A DNA stretch of 64,000 nucleotides from Bugula neritina (Eukaryota; Bryozoa; Gymnolaemata; Cheilostomatida; Bugulidae): assembly GCA_964035545.1 (NCBI GenBank), contig CAXIUT010000230.1, positions 1,426,001 to 1,490,000 of the forward strand. Direction: 5' to 3'. Positions within the stretch are counted from its first letter, which is position 1. Each line of letters starts with the position of its first letter. Positions 14,670-30,970 of the stretch are shown in pieces. A program made the translations under genes and the position numbers. The notes below the pieces were generated by a model, which saw only the letters and a list, made by a program, of their open reading frames with translations, had not been told where the DNA came from and ran no database searches.

Positions 14670-17600
14670 AAAATACTGCAACATACTTAAACATACGGCA
14701 ACATACTGAAATATACTGCAACATACTGAAATACACTCTAACATATTGAAATATGCTGTAGCATACTGAAATACACTGCCACACACTGAAGTATACTGTA
14801 ATATACAGAAATGTACTGTAACATACTGAAACATACGGCAACATACTGAAATGTACTGCAACATACTGAAATATACTCTAAGTGGTGCAACATACTGAAA
14901 TACACTGTGACACACTGAAATACACTGCAACACACTTCAACATACTGCAACATACTGAAATACACTGTAACATATTGAAATACACTGCAACATACTGCAA
15001 CATACTGAACAACACTGGAACATATTGGAATACACTGCAACACATTGAAATATACTGCAACACACTGAAACATACGGCAACATACTGAAATACACTGCAA
15101 AATACTGCAACATACTAAAATACACTGTAACATACTGAAATACATTGCAACACATTAAAATATACTGCAACATACTGAAACATACTGCAACAAACTGAAA
15201 TACACTGCAACATAGTGAAAACCACCATAACATTTTGAAATATACTACAACATACTGAATTACTCTCTAACATACTGAAATATGCTGTAGCATACTGAAA
15301 TACACTGCAACATACTGAAGTATACTGCAATATACTGAAATGTACTGCAACATACTGAATTATACTGTAACATACTGAAATGTAATGCAACATACTGATA
15401 TATACTGCAACATACTGCAACATACTGAAATACACAGTTACATATTGAAATAGACTGCGACACATAGAAATATACTGCAACATACTGAAATATACTGCAA
15501 TATACTGCAACATACTGAAATAGACTGTGACATACTGAAATACACTGCACAATACTGCAAGAAACTGCAACATACTGAAATACACTGTAACATATTCAAA
15601 TACACTGCATCATACTGCAACATACTCACATACACTGGAACATATTCATATACACTGCAACACATTGAAATATACTGCAACACACGGAACCATTCGGCAA
15701 CATACCGAAATACACTGCGACACAGTGAAAAACACGTCAACATACTGAAATATACTGCAAATGATGCACGTACTGAAATACAATGTGACACACTGAAATA
15801 CACTGCAACATACTGCAACATACTGAAATACACTGTAACATATTGAAATACACTGCATGATACTGCAACATACTGAAATACACTGGAACATATTGATATA
15901 CACTGCAACACATTGAAATCTTCTGTAACATATTGAAACATACCGGAACATACTGCAACGTAATAAAATATAGTGTAACACACTGAAATATACGGCAACA
16001 TACCGAAATATACTGCAAGTGGTGCAACATACTGAAATACACTGTGACACTCTGAAATACACTGCAACATAATGCAACATACTGTACCATACTGAAAGAC
16101 ACTGTAACATATCGAATTGCACTGCAACATACTGCAACATACTGAAATATACTGCAACATACTGCAACATACTGAAATACACTGCAACATACTGAATTAC
16201 ATTGCAACACATTAAAATATACTGCAACATACTGAAACATACTGCAACATACTGAAATATACTGCAACATACTGAAATACACTATAACATATTGAAATAT
16301 ACTGCAACATACTGAATTACACTGTAACATACTGAAATATGCTATAGCTTACTGAAATACACTGCAACACACTGAAGTATACTGTAATACACTGAAATGT
16401 AATGCAACATACTGAATTATACTGCAACATAGTGCAACATAGTGAAATACACCACAACATACTGCAACATACTGAAATACACTGGAACATTTTGAAATAC
16501 ACTGCGACACATTGAAATACACTGCAACATACTGAATTATACTGCAAGATACTGCAACATACTGAATCAGACTGTGACATACTGAAGTACACTGCAACAT
16601 ACTGCAAGATACTGCAACATAATGAAATACACTGTAACATACTGAAATACATTGCAACACAGTAAAATATACTGCAACACACTGAAACATACGGCAATAT
16701 ACCGAAATACACTGCGACACCATGAAAAATACTGTAAATACTGAAATCTACTGTAAGTGGTGCAACATACTGAAATACACTGGAACATATTGAAATACAC
16801 TGCGGCAAATTGAATTATACTGCAACACACTGAAGTATACTGTAATACACTGAAAAATAATGCAACATGCTGAATTATACTGCAACATACTGCAACATAC
16901 TGAAATACACTGTAACACACTGAAATATACTGCCGCTTACTGCATTATCTTGAATTACACTTGAACATAAAAAAATACACTGCAACACATTGAAATATAC
17001 TGCGACATACCGAAATGAATGGTAAACTAGTGAAATATACTGTAACATAATGAAACATACCGGAACATACTGCACCTTTATAAAATGTACTGCAACACAC
17101 TGAAATATACTGCAAGATACTGAAATATACTGTAACATACTGAAACACATGCAACATACTGAAATACGCTGCAACATACTGAAATATACTGCAAGATACT
17201 GCAACATACTGAAATACACTATAACACACTGAAATACACTGCAACATACTGAAGTACACTGAAATACACTGTAACATATTGGAATACATTGCAAAACATC
17301 GAAATATACTGTATAATACTGAAACCCATGCAACATACTGAAATACGCTGCAACATACTAAAATATACTGCAACATACTGCAACATCCTAAAATACACTG
17401 TAACATACTGAAATACACCACAACATACTGCAACATACTGAAATACACTGGAACATATTGAATTACACTGCGACACATTGAAATACACTGCAACATACTG
17501 AAATATACTGCAAGATACTGCAAAATACTGAAATACACTGTAACATATTGAAATACTCTGCAACATACTGCGACATACTGAAATAAACTGGAACATATTG

Positions 17601-20600
17601 GAATACACTGCAACACATTGAAATATACTGCAACACACCGAAACATACGGCAACATACTGAGATATACTGCGACGCCTTAAAATATACTGCAACATACTG
17701 AAATATAATGCAACATACTGCAACATAATAAAATACACTGTAACATACTGAAATACATTGCAACACCTTAAAATATACTGCAACATGCTGAAACATACTG
17801 CAACAAACTGAAATACACTGCAACATACTAAAAAACACTATAACATATTGAAATATACTGCAACATACTGAATTACTCTCTAACATACTGAAATACACTG
17901 TAACATACTCAAATATACTGCAACATACTGCAACATACTGAAGTACACTTGAACGTAATGAAATACACTGCAACCCATTGATATATACTGCAACATTTCG
18001 AAATGAATGGTAAACTAGTGAAATAGAGTGTAACATAATGAAACATACCGGAACATACTGCAACATAATAAAATATAGTGTAACACACCGAAACATGCGT
18101 CAACATACCGAAATATACTGCAACACCTTGAAAAATACTGCAACATACTTAAACATACGGCAACATACTGAAATATACTGCAACATACTGAAATAGACTG
18201 TGACATACTGAAATACACTGCACAATACTGCAAGAAACTGCAACATACTGAAATACACTGTAACATATTCAAATACACTGCATCATACTGCAACATACTC
18301 ACATACACTGGAACATATTCATATACACTGCAACACATTGAAATATACTGCAACATACTTAAACATACTGCAACATACAACCTACTGAAATATTTTGCAA
18401 CATACTGAAATACATTATAACATATTGAAATATACTGCAACATACTGAAATACACTATAACATATTGAAATATGCTGTAGCATACTGAAATACACTGCCA
18501 CACACTGAAGTATACTGTAATATACAGAAATGTACTGTAACATACTGAAACATACGGCAACATACTGAAATGTACTGCAACATACTGAAATATACTCTAA
18601 GTGGTGCAACATACTGAAATACACTGTGACACACTGAAATACACTGCAACACACTGCAACATACTGCAACATACTGAAATACACTGTAACATATTGAAAT
18701 ACACTGCAACATACTGCAACATACTAAAATACACTGTAACATACTGAAATACATTGCAACACATTAAAATATACTGCAACATACTGAAACGTACTGCAAC
18801 AAACTGAAATACACTGCAACATAGTGAAAACCACTATAACATTTTGAAATATACTACAACATACTGAATTACTCTCTAACATACTGAAATATGCTGTAGC
18901 ATACTGAAATACACTGCAACATACTGAAGTATACTGCAATATACTGAAATGTACTGCAACATACTGAATTATACTGTAACATACTGAAATGTAATGCAAC
19001 ATACTGATATATACTGCAACATACTGCAACATACTGAAATACACAGTTACATATTGAAATACACTGCGACACATAGAAATATACTGCAACATACTGAAAT
19101 ATACTGCAAGATACTGCAACATACTGAAATAGACTGTGACATACTGAAATACACTGCACAATACTGCAAGAAACTGCAACATACTGAAATACACTGTAAC
19201 ATATTCAAATACACTGCATCATACTGCAACATACTCACATACACTGGAACATATTCATATACACTGCAACACATTGAAATATACTGCAACACACGGAACC
19301 ATTCGGCAACATACCGAAATACACTGCGACAAAGTGAAAAATATGGCAACATACTGAAATATACTGCAAATGATGCACGTACTGAAATACAATGTGACAC
19401 ACTGAAATACACTGCAACATACTGCAACATACTGAAATACACTGTAACATATGGAAATACACTGCATGATACTGCAACATACTGAAATACACTGGAACAT
19501 ATTGATATACACTGCAACACATTGAAATATTCTGTAACATAATGAAACATACCGGAACATACTGCAACGTAATAAAATATAGTGTAACACGTTGAAAAAT
19601 ACTGCAACATACTGAAATATACTGCAAGTGGTGCAACATACTGAAATACACTGTGACACCCTGAAATACACTGCAACATAATGCAACATACTGTACCATA
19701 CTGAAAGACACTGTAACATATCGAATTACACTGCAACATACTGCAACATACTGAAATATACTGCAACATACTGCAACATACTGAAATACACTGCAACATA
19801 CTGAATTACATTGCAACACATTATAATATACTGCAACATACTGAAACATACTGCAACATACTGAAATATACTGCAACATACTGAAATACACTATAACATA
19901 TTGAAATATACTGCAACATACTGAATTACACTCTAACATACTGAAATATGCTGAAGCATACTAAAATACACTGCAACACACTGAAGTATACTGTAATACA
20001 CTGAAATGTAATGCAACATACTGAATTTTACTGCAACATAGTGCAACATAGTGAAATACACCACAACATACTGCAACATACTGAAATACACTAGAACATT
20101 TTGAATTACACTGCGAAACATTGAAATACACTGCAACATACTGAATTATACTGCAAGATACTGCAACATACTGAATCAGACTGTGACATACTGAAGTACA
20201 CTGCAACATACTGCAAGATACTGCAACATAATGAAATACACTGTAACATACTGAAATACATTGCAACACAGTGAAATATACTGCAACACACTGAAACATA
20301 CGGCAATATACCGAAATACACTGCGACACCATGAAGAATACTGTAAATACTGAAATCTACTGTAAGTGGTGCAACATACTGAAATACACTGGAACATATT
20401 GAAATACACTGCGGCACATTGAATTATACTGCAACACACTGAAGTATACTGTAATACACTGAAATATAATGCAACATGCTGAATTATACTGCAACATACT
20501 GCAACATACTGAAATACACTGTAACATACTGAAATATACTGCAACACACTGAAACATACGGCAACATACTGAGATATACTGCGACGCCTTAAAATATACT

Positions 20601-21218
20601 GACATACTGAAATATAATGCAACATACTGCAACATACTAAAATACACTGTAACATACTGAAATACACTGCAACATCTTAAAAAATACTGCAACATACTTA
20701 AACATACGGCATCATACTGAAATACAATGCAACATACTGCAACATACTGAAATACACTGTAACATATTGAAATACACTGCATAATACTGCAACATACTGA
20801 AATACACTGGAACATATTGATATACACTGCAACACATTGAAATATTCTGTAGCATAATGAAACATACCGGAACATACTGCACCTTAATAAAATGTACTGT
20901 AACACACTGAAATATACTGCAAGATACTGAAATATACTGTAACATACTGAAACCCATGCAACATACTGAAATACACTGCAACATACTGCAACATACTGAA
21001 ATACACTGTAACATATCGAATTACACTGCAACATACTGCAACATACTGAAATATACTGCAACATACTGCAACATACTGAAACATACTGCAACATACTGAA
21101 ATATACTGCAACATACTGAAGTACACTATAGCATATTGAAATATACTGCAACATACTGAATTACACCCTAACATACTGAAACATGCTGTAGCATACTGAA
21201 ATACACTGCAACACACTG
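14670..21218. repeat. Higher-order block A3
   Basis: It begins as a copy of A2 and A1 (offset 5,625 from A2). A 40-bp deletion near 16011 drops the offset to 5,585. It then follows full-length A1, including the part deleted from A2, at offset 14,629 up to about 22567, which lies inside B1. It carries ACTAGT-type boxes at 17012 and 18000. It is close to A1, so the A2 deletion arose in a lineage separate from A3. Confidence 0.9.
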
Positions 21219-24200
21219 AAGTATACTGTAATACACTGAAATGTAATGCAACATACTGAGTTATACTGCAACATAGTGCAACATACTGAAATACACCACA
21301 ACATACTGCAACATACTGAAACCCAATGGAACATATTGAAATACACTGCGACACTCTGAAATATACTGCAACACACTGAAACATACGGCAACATACCGAA
21401 ATAAACTGCGACACGTTGAAAATTACTGCAACATACTGAAATATACTGCAAGTGGTGCAACATACTAAAATACACTATGACACACTGAAATACACTGCAA
21501 CATACTGCAACATACTGAAATATACTGCGTCGCATTAAAATACACTGCAACATACTGAAATATACTGCAACATACTGAAATGTAGTGTAATATACAGAAA
21601 TACACTGTAACATACTGAAATATACTGCCACTTACTGCATTATCTTGACTTACACTTGAACATAAAAAAATACACTGCAACACATTGAAATATACTGCGA
21701 CATACCGAAATGAATGGTAAACTAGTGAAATATACTGTAACATAATGAAACATACCGGAACATACTGCACCTTTATAAAATGTACTGCAACACACTGAAA
21801 TACACTGCAAGATACTGAAATACACTATAACACACTGAAATACACTGCAACATACTGAAGTACACTGAAATACACTGTAACATATTGAAATACATTGCAA
21901 AACATCGAAATATACTGTATAATACTGAAACCCATGCAACATACTGAAATACGCTGCAACATACTAAAATATACTGCAACATACTGCAACATCCTAAAAT
22001 ACACTGTAACATACTGAAATACACCACAACATACTGCAACATACTGAAATACACTGGAACATATTGAATTACACTGCGACACATTGAAATACACTGCAAC
22101 ATACTGAAATATACTGCAAGATACTGCAACATACTGAAACAGACTGTGACATACTGAAATACACTGCAACGTACTGCAAGATACTGCAACATACTGAAAT
22201 ACACTGGAACATATTGATATACACTGCAACACATTGAAATATACTGCAACACACTGAAACATACGGCAATATACCGAAATACACGGCGACACCCTGAAAA
22301 ATACTGTAAATACTGAAATATACTGTAAGTGGTGCAACATACTGAAATACACTGTGACACACTGAAATACACTGCAACACACTGCAACATACTGAAATAC
22401 AATGTAACATATTGAAACACTCTGCAACATACTGCAATATACTGAAATACACTGGAACATATTGGATTACACTGCAACACATTGAAATGTACTGCAACAC
22501 ACTGAAACAAACGGCAACATACTGAGATATACTGCGACGCCTAAAAATATACTGCAATATACTGAAATATAATGCAACATACTGCAACACACTAAAATAC
22601 ACTGTAACATACTGAAATACATTGCAACACATTAAAATATACTGCAACATACTGAAACATACTGCAACAAACTGAAATACACTGCAACATACTGTAAAAC
22701 ACTATAACATAATGAAATATACTGCAACATACTGAATTACTCTCTATCATACTGAAATATGCTGTAGCATACTGAAGTATACTGCAATATACTGAAATGT
22801 ACTGCAACATTCTGAACTATACTGCAACATACTGCAATATACTGAAATACACTGTAACATAAAGAAATATGCTGTAGCACACTGAAATACGCTGCAACAC
22901 ACTGAAGTATACTATAATATACTGAAATGTACTGCAACATACCGAAATATACTGCAACGCATTGAATTACACTGTGACATATTGAAATATACCACAACAT
23001 ACTGAAATGTAGTGTAACCTGCAGAAATGTACTGTAACATACTGAAATATACTGTAACACACTGAAATATACTCTTACATACCGAAATACACTGTAACAT
23101 ACTGAAATATACTGCAAGTGGTGCAACATACTGAAATACACTGTGACACACTGAAATACACTGCAACATACTGCAACATACTGAAATATACTGCGACGCA
23201 TTAAAATATACTGCAACATACTGATATATACTGCAGCATACTGAAATGTAGTGTAATATACAGAAATACACTGTAGCATACTGAAATATACTGCAACATA
23301 CTGCATTATCCTGAATTACACTTGAACATAATGGAATACACTGCAACACATTGAAATATACTGCGACATACCGAAATGAATGGTAAACTAGAGAAATATA
23401 CTGTAACATATTGAAACATACCGGAACATACTGCAACATAACAAAATATATTGCAACACATTGAAATATACGGCAACATACCGAAATATACCGCGACACG
23501 TTGAAAAATACTGCAACATACTGAAATATACTGGAACATACTGCAACATACTAAAATATACTGCAACATACTGAAACATACTGCAACATACTGAAATATA
23601 CTGCAACTTACTGAAATACACTATAACATGTTGAAATACACTGCAACATAATTAATTACACTCTAAGATGCTGAAGTATGCTGTAGCATACTGAAATACA
23701 CTGCAACGCACTGAAGTATACTGTAATACACTGGAATGTAACGCAACATGCTTAATTATACTGCAACATACTGCAACATACTGAAATACACTACACATAC
23801 TGCAACATACTGAAATACACAGGAACATATTGAAATACACTGCGACACATTGAAATATACTGCAACATACTGAAATATACTGCAAGATACTGCAACATAC
23901 TGAAATAGACTGTGACATACTGAAATACACTGCAACATAGTGCAAGAAACTGCAACATACTGAAATACACTGTAACATATTGAAATACACTGCATCATAC
24001 TGCAACATACTGACATACACTGGAACATATTGATATACACTGCAACATATTGAAATATACTGCAACACACTGCAACATGCTGAATTACACTTGAACATGA
24101 TGAAATACACTGCAAAACATTGAAATATACTGCAACATATCGAAATGAATGGTAAACTAGTGAAATATACAGTAACATAATGAAACATACCGGAACATAC

Positions 24201-25380
24201 TGCAACATAACAAAATATAGTGCAACACATTGAAATATACGGCAACATACCGAAATATACTGCGACACGTTGAAAAATACTGCAACATACTGAAATATAC
24301 TGCAAGTGGTGCAACATACTGAAATACACTGTGACACACTGAAATACATTGAAACATAATGCAACATACTGCAACATCCTGAAATACACTGTAACATATC
24401 GAAATACAGTGCAACATACTGCAACATACTGCAAGATACTGAAATACACTGTAACATATCGAAACACACTGCAACATACTGCAACATACTGAAATACACT
24501 GGAACATAATGGAATACACTGCAACACATTGAAATATACTGCAACACACTGAAACATAAGGCAACATGATGAAATATACTGCGACACATTAAATTAAACT
24601 GCAACACACTGAAATATACTGCAACAGACTGAAATATACTCTAACATACCGAAATACACTGTAACATACTCAAATATACTGCAACATACTGCAACATACT
24701 GAAGTACACTTGAACGTAATGAAATACACTGCAACCCATTGATATATACTGCAACATTTCGAAATGAATGGTAAACTAGTGAAATAGAGTGTAACATAAT
24801 GAAACATACCGGAACATACTGCAACATAATAAAATATAGTGTAACACACCGAAACATGCGTCAACATACCGAAATATACTGCAACACCTTGAAAAATACT
24901 GCAACATACTTAAACATACGGCAACATACTGAAATATACTGCAACATACTGAAATACACTCTAACATATTGAAATATGCTGTAGCATACTGAAATACACT
25001 GCCACACACTGAAGTATACTGTAATATACAGAAATGTACTGTAACATACTGAAACATACGGCAACATACTGAAATGTACTGCAACATACTGAAAAATACT
25101 CTAAGTGGTGCAACATACTGAAATACACTGTGACACACTGAAATACACCGCAACACACTGCAACATACTGCAACATACTGAAATACACTGTAACATATTG
25201 AAATACACTGCAACATACTGCAACATACTGAACAACACTGGAACATATTGGAATACACTGCAACACATTGAAATATACTGCAACACACTGAAACATACGG
25301 CAACATACTGAAATACACTGCAAAATACTGCAACATACTAAAATACACTGTAACATACTGAAACATACTGCAACATACTG
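21219..25380. repeat. 4,162-bp tandem unit B1
   Basis: First of three head-to-tail copies at offset 4,162. Its left 1.35 kb still matches A1 6590-7938. A 260-bp segment (about 22581-22840) missing from A1 and A2 follows, and its right end resembles the start of an A block (about 24890-25360). The length equals 417 ten-bp units minus 8 one-base slips, which I count at 21452, 21931, 22306, 22329, 23118, near 23790, 24306 and 25105. Boxes start at 21707, 23373, 24142 and 24761. Confidence 0.9.
22581..22840. repeat. 260-bp segment present in B and U, absent from A1 and A2
   Basis: A1 (near 7950) and A2 pass directly from one unit to another. A3/B1 carries 260 bp more at this point, exactly 26 units, and the same segment is found in B2, B3, U1, U2, U3 and U4. 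It could be a gain in the B/U lineage or a loss in A1 and A2. Confidence 0.8.
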
Positions 25381-28300
25381 AAATATACTGTAATACACTG
25401 AAATGTAATGCAACATACTGAATTATACTGCAACATAGTGCAACATACTGAAATACACCACAACATACTGCAACATACTGAAACCCAATGGAACATATTG
25501 AAATACACTGCGACACTCTGAAATATACTGCAACACACTGAAACATACGGCAACATACCGAAATAAACTGCGACACGTTGAAAATTACTGCAACATACTG
25601 AAATATACTGCAAGTGGTGCAACATACTGAAATACACTATGACACACTGAAATACACTGCAACATACTGCAACATACTGAAATATACTGCGTCGCACTAA
25701 AATACACTGCAACATACTGAAATATACTGCAACATACTGAAATGTAGTGTAATATACAGAAATACACTCTAACATACTGAAATATACTGCCACTTACTGC
25801 ATTATCTTGACTTACACTTGAACATAAAAAAATACACTGCAACACATTGAAATATACTGCGACATACCGAAATGAATGGTAAACTAGTGAAATATACTGT
25901 AACATAATGAAACATACCGGAACATACTGCACCTTTATAAAATGTACTGCAACACACTGAAATACACTGCAAGATACTGAAATACACTATAACACACTGA
26001 AATCCACTGCAACATACTGAAGTACACTGAAATACACTGTAACATATTGAAATACATTGCAAAACATCGAAATATACTGTATAATACCGAAACCCATGCA
26101 ACATACTGAAATACGCTGCAACATACTAAAATATACTGCAACATACTGCAACATCCTAAAATACACTGTAACATACTGAAATACACCACAACATACTGCA
26201 ACATACTGAAATACACTGGAACATATTGAATTACACTGCGACACATTGAAATACACTGCAACATACTGAAATATACTGCAAGATACTGCAACATACTGAA
26301 ACAGACTGTGACATACTGAAATACACTGCAACGTACTGTAAGATACTGCAACATACTGAAATACACTGGAACATATTGATATACACTGCAACACATTGAA
26401 ATATACTGCAACACACTGAAACATACGGCAATATACCGAAATACACTGCGACACCCTGAAAAATACTGTAAATACTGAAATATACTGTAAGTGGTGCAAC
26501 ATACTGAAATACACTGTGACACACTGAAATACACTGCAACACACTGCAACATACTGAAATACAATGTAACATATTGAAACACTCTGCAACATACTGCAAT
26601 ATACTAAAATACACTGGAACATATTGGATTACACTGCAACACATTGAAATGTACTGCAACACACTGAAACATACGGCAACATACTGAGATATACTGCGAC
26701 GCCTAAAAATATACTGCAATATACTGAAATATAATGCAACATACTGCAACACACTAAAATACACTGTAACATACTGAAATACATTGCAACACATTAAAAT
26801 ATACTGCAACCTACTGAAACATACTGCAACAAACTGAAATACACTGCAACATACTGTAAAACACTATAACATAATGAAATATACTGCAACATACTGAATT
26901 ACTCTCTATCATACTGAAATATGCTGTAGCATACTGAAGTATACTGCAATATACTGAAATGTACTGCAACATTCTGAACTATACTGCAACATACTGCAAT
27001 ATACTGAAATACACTGTAACATAAAGAAATATGCTGTAGCACACTGAAATACGCTGCAACACACTGAAGTATACTATAATATACTGAAATGTACTGCAAC
27101 ATACCGAAATATACTGCAACGCATTGAATTACACTGTGACATATTGAAATATACCACAACATACTGAAATGTAGTGTAACCTGCAGAAATGTACTGTAAC
27201 ATACTGAAATATACTGTAACACACTGAAATATACTCTTACATACCGAAATACACTGTAACATACTGAAATATACTGCAAGTGGTGCAACATACTGAAATA
27301 CACTGTGACACACTGAAATACACTGCAACATACTGCAACATACTGAAATATACTGCGACGCATTAAAATATACTGCAACATACTGATATATACTGCAGCA
27401 TACTGAAATGTAGTGTAATATACAGAAATACACTGTAGCATACTGAAATATACTGCAACATACTGCATTATCCTGAATTACACTTGAACATAATGGAATA
27501 CACTGCAACACATTGAAATATACTGCGACATACCGAAATGAATGGTAAACTAGAGAAATATACTGTAACATATTGAAACATACCGGAACATACTGCAACA
27601 TAACAAAATATATTGCAACACATTGAAATATACGGCAACATACCGAAATATACCGCGACACGTTGAAAAATACTGCAACATACTGAAATATACTGGAACA
27701 TACTGCAACATATTAAAATATACTGCAACATACTGAAACATACGGCAACATACTGAAATATACTGCAACTTACTGAAATACACTATAACATGTTGAAATA
27801 CACTGCAACATAATTAATTACACTCTAAGATGCTGAAGTATGCTGTAGCATACTGAAATACACTGCAACGCACTGAAGTATACTGTAATACACTGGAATG
27901 TAACGCAACATGCTTAATTATACTGCAACATACTGCAACATACTGAAATACACTACACATACTGCAACATACTGAAATACACAGGAACATATTGAAATAC
28001 ACTGCGACACATTGAAATATACTGCAACATACTGAAATATACTGCAAGATACTGCAACATACTGAAATAGACTGTGACATACTGAAATACACTGCAACAT
28101 AGTGCAAGAAACTGCAACATACTGAAATACACTGTAACATATTGAAATACACTGCATCATACTGCAACATACTGACATACACTGGAACATATTGATATAC
28201 ACTGCAACACATTGAAATATACTGCAACACACTGCAACATGCTGAATTACACTTGAACATGATGAAATACACTGCAAAACATTGAAATATACTGCAACAT

Positions 28301-29542
28301 ATCGAAATGAATGGTAAACTAGTGAAATATACAGTAACATAATGAAACATACCGGAACATACTGCAACATAACAAAATATAGTGCAACACATTGAAATAT
28401 ACGGCAACATACCGAAATATACTGCGACACGTTGAAAAATACTGCAACATACTGAAATATACTGCAAGTGGTGCAACATACTGAAATACACTGTGACACA
28501 CTGAAATACATTGAAACATAATGCAACATACTGCAACATTCTGAAATACACTGTAACATATCGAAATACAGTGCAACATACTGCAACATACTGCAAGATA
28601 CTGAAATACACTGTAACATATCGAAACACACTGCAACATACTGCAACATACTGAAATACACTGGAACATAATGGAATACACTGCAACACATTGAAATATA
28701 CTGCAACACACTGAAACATAAGGCAACATGATGAAATATACTGCGACACATTAAATTAAACTGCAACACACTGAAATATACTGCAACAGACTGAAATATA
28801 CTCTAACATACCGAAATACACTGTAACATACTCAAATATACTGCAACATACTGCAACATACTGAAGTACACTTGAACGTAATGAAATACACTGCAACCCA
28901 TTGATATATACTGCAACATTTCGAAATGAATGGTAAACTAGTGAAATAGAGTGTAACATAATGAAACATACCGGAACATACTGCAACATAATAAAATATA
29001 GTGTAACACACCGAAACATGCGTCAACATACCGAAATATACTGCAACACCTTGAAAAATACTGCAACATACTTAAACATACGGCAACATACTGAAATATA
29101 CTGCAACATACTGAAATACACTCTAACATATTGAAATATGCTGTAGCATACTGAAATACACTGCCACACACTGAAGTATACTGTAATATACAGAAATGTA
29201 CTGTAACATACTGAAACATACGGCAACATACTGAAATGTACTGCAACATACTGAAAAATACTCTAAGTGGTGCAACATACTGAAATACACTGTGACACAC
29301 TGAAATACACCGCAACACACTGCAACATACTGCAACATACTGAAATACACTGTAACATATTGAAATACACTGCAACATACTGCAACATACTGAACAACAC
29401 TGGAACATATTGGAATACACTGCAACACATTGAAATATACTGCAACACACTGAAACATACGGCAACATACTGAAATACACTGCAAAATACTGCAACATAC
29501 TAAAATACACTGTAACATACTGAAACATACTGCAACATACTG
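25381..29542. repeat. 4,162-bp tandem unit B2
   Basis: Near-identical copy of B1. The left boundary joins A-type sequence ending near 25360-25380 to sequence like 21219 onward. The same junction recurs at 29543, so B2 to B3 copied an existing tandem junction. Boxes start at 25869, 27535, 28304 and 28923, each exactly 4,162 bp after its B1 counterpart. Confidence 0.92.
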
Positions 29543-29813
29543 AAATATACTGTAATACACTGAAATGTAATGCAACATACTGAATTATACTGCAACATAG
29601 TGCAACATACTGAAATACACCACAACATACTGCAACATACTGAAACCCAATGGAACATATTGAAATACACTGCGACACTCTGAAATATACTGCAACACAC
29701 TGAAACATACGGCAACATACCGAAATAAACTGCGACACGTTGAAAATTACTGCAACATACTGAAATATACTGCAAGTGGTGCAACATACTGAAATACACT
29801 ATGACACACTGAA

Positions 29814-30970
29814 ATACACTGCAACATACTGCAACATACTGAAATATACTGCGTCGCACTAAAATACACTGCAACATACTGAAATATACTGCAACATACT
29901 GAAATGTAGTGTAATATACAGAAATACACTCTAACATACTGAAATATACTGCCACTTACTGCATTATCTTGACTTACACTTGAACATAAAAAAATACACT
30001 GCAACACATTGAAATATACTGCGACATACCGAAATGAATGGTAAACTAGTGAAATATACTGTAACATAATGAAACATACCGGAACATACTGCACCTTTAT
30101 AAAATGTACTGCAACACACTGAAATACACTGCAAGATACTGAAATACACTATAACACACTGAAATACACTGCAACATACTGAAGTACACTGAAATACACT
30201 GTAACATATTGAAATACATTGCAAAACATCGAAATATACTGTATAATACTGAAACCCATGCAACATACTGAAATACGCTGCAACATACTAAAATATACTG
30301 CAACATACTGCAACATCCTAAAATACACTGTAACATACTGAAATACACCACAACATACTGCAACATACTGAAATACACTGGAACATATTGAATTACACTG
30401 CGACACATTGAAATACACTGCAACATACTGAAATATACTGCAAGATACTGCAACATACTGAAACAGACTGTGACATACTGAAATACACTGCAACGTACTG
30501 CAAGATACTGCAACATACTGAAATACACTGGAACATATTGATATACACTGCAACACATTGAAATATACTGCAACACACTGAAACATACGGCAATATACCG
30601 AAATACACTGCGACACCCTGAAAAATACTGTAAATACTGAAATATACTGTAAGTGGTGCAACATACTGAAATACACTGTGACACACTGAAATACACTGCA
30701 ACACACTGCAACATACTGAAATACAATGTAACATATTGAAACACTCTGCAACATACTGCAATATACTGAAATACACTGGAACATATTGGATTACACTGCA
30801 ACACATTGAAATATACTGCAACACACTGAAACATACGGCAACATACTGAGATATACTGCGACGCCTAAAAATATACTGCAATATACTGAAATATAATGCA
30901 ACATACTGCAACACACTAAAATACACTGTAACATACTGAAATACATTGCAACACATTAAAATATACTGCA
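29814..30970. repeat. 1,157-bp local duplication, left copy
   Basis: Tandem partner of 30971-32126. The offset is exactly 1,157 at the ACTAGT boxes (30031 and 31188). The length is 116 ten-bp units minus three one-base slips: a gaaacccat unit near 30250, a gtaaatact unit near 30630 and the gtggt unit at 30653. Confidence 0.85.
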
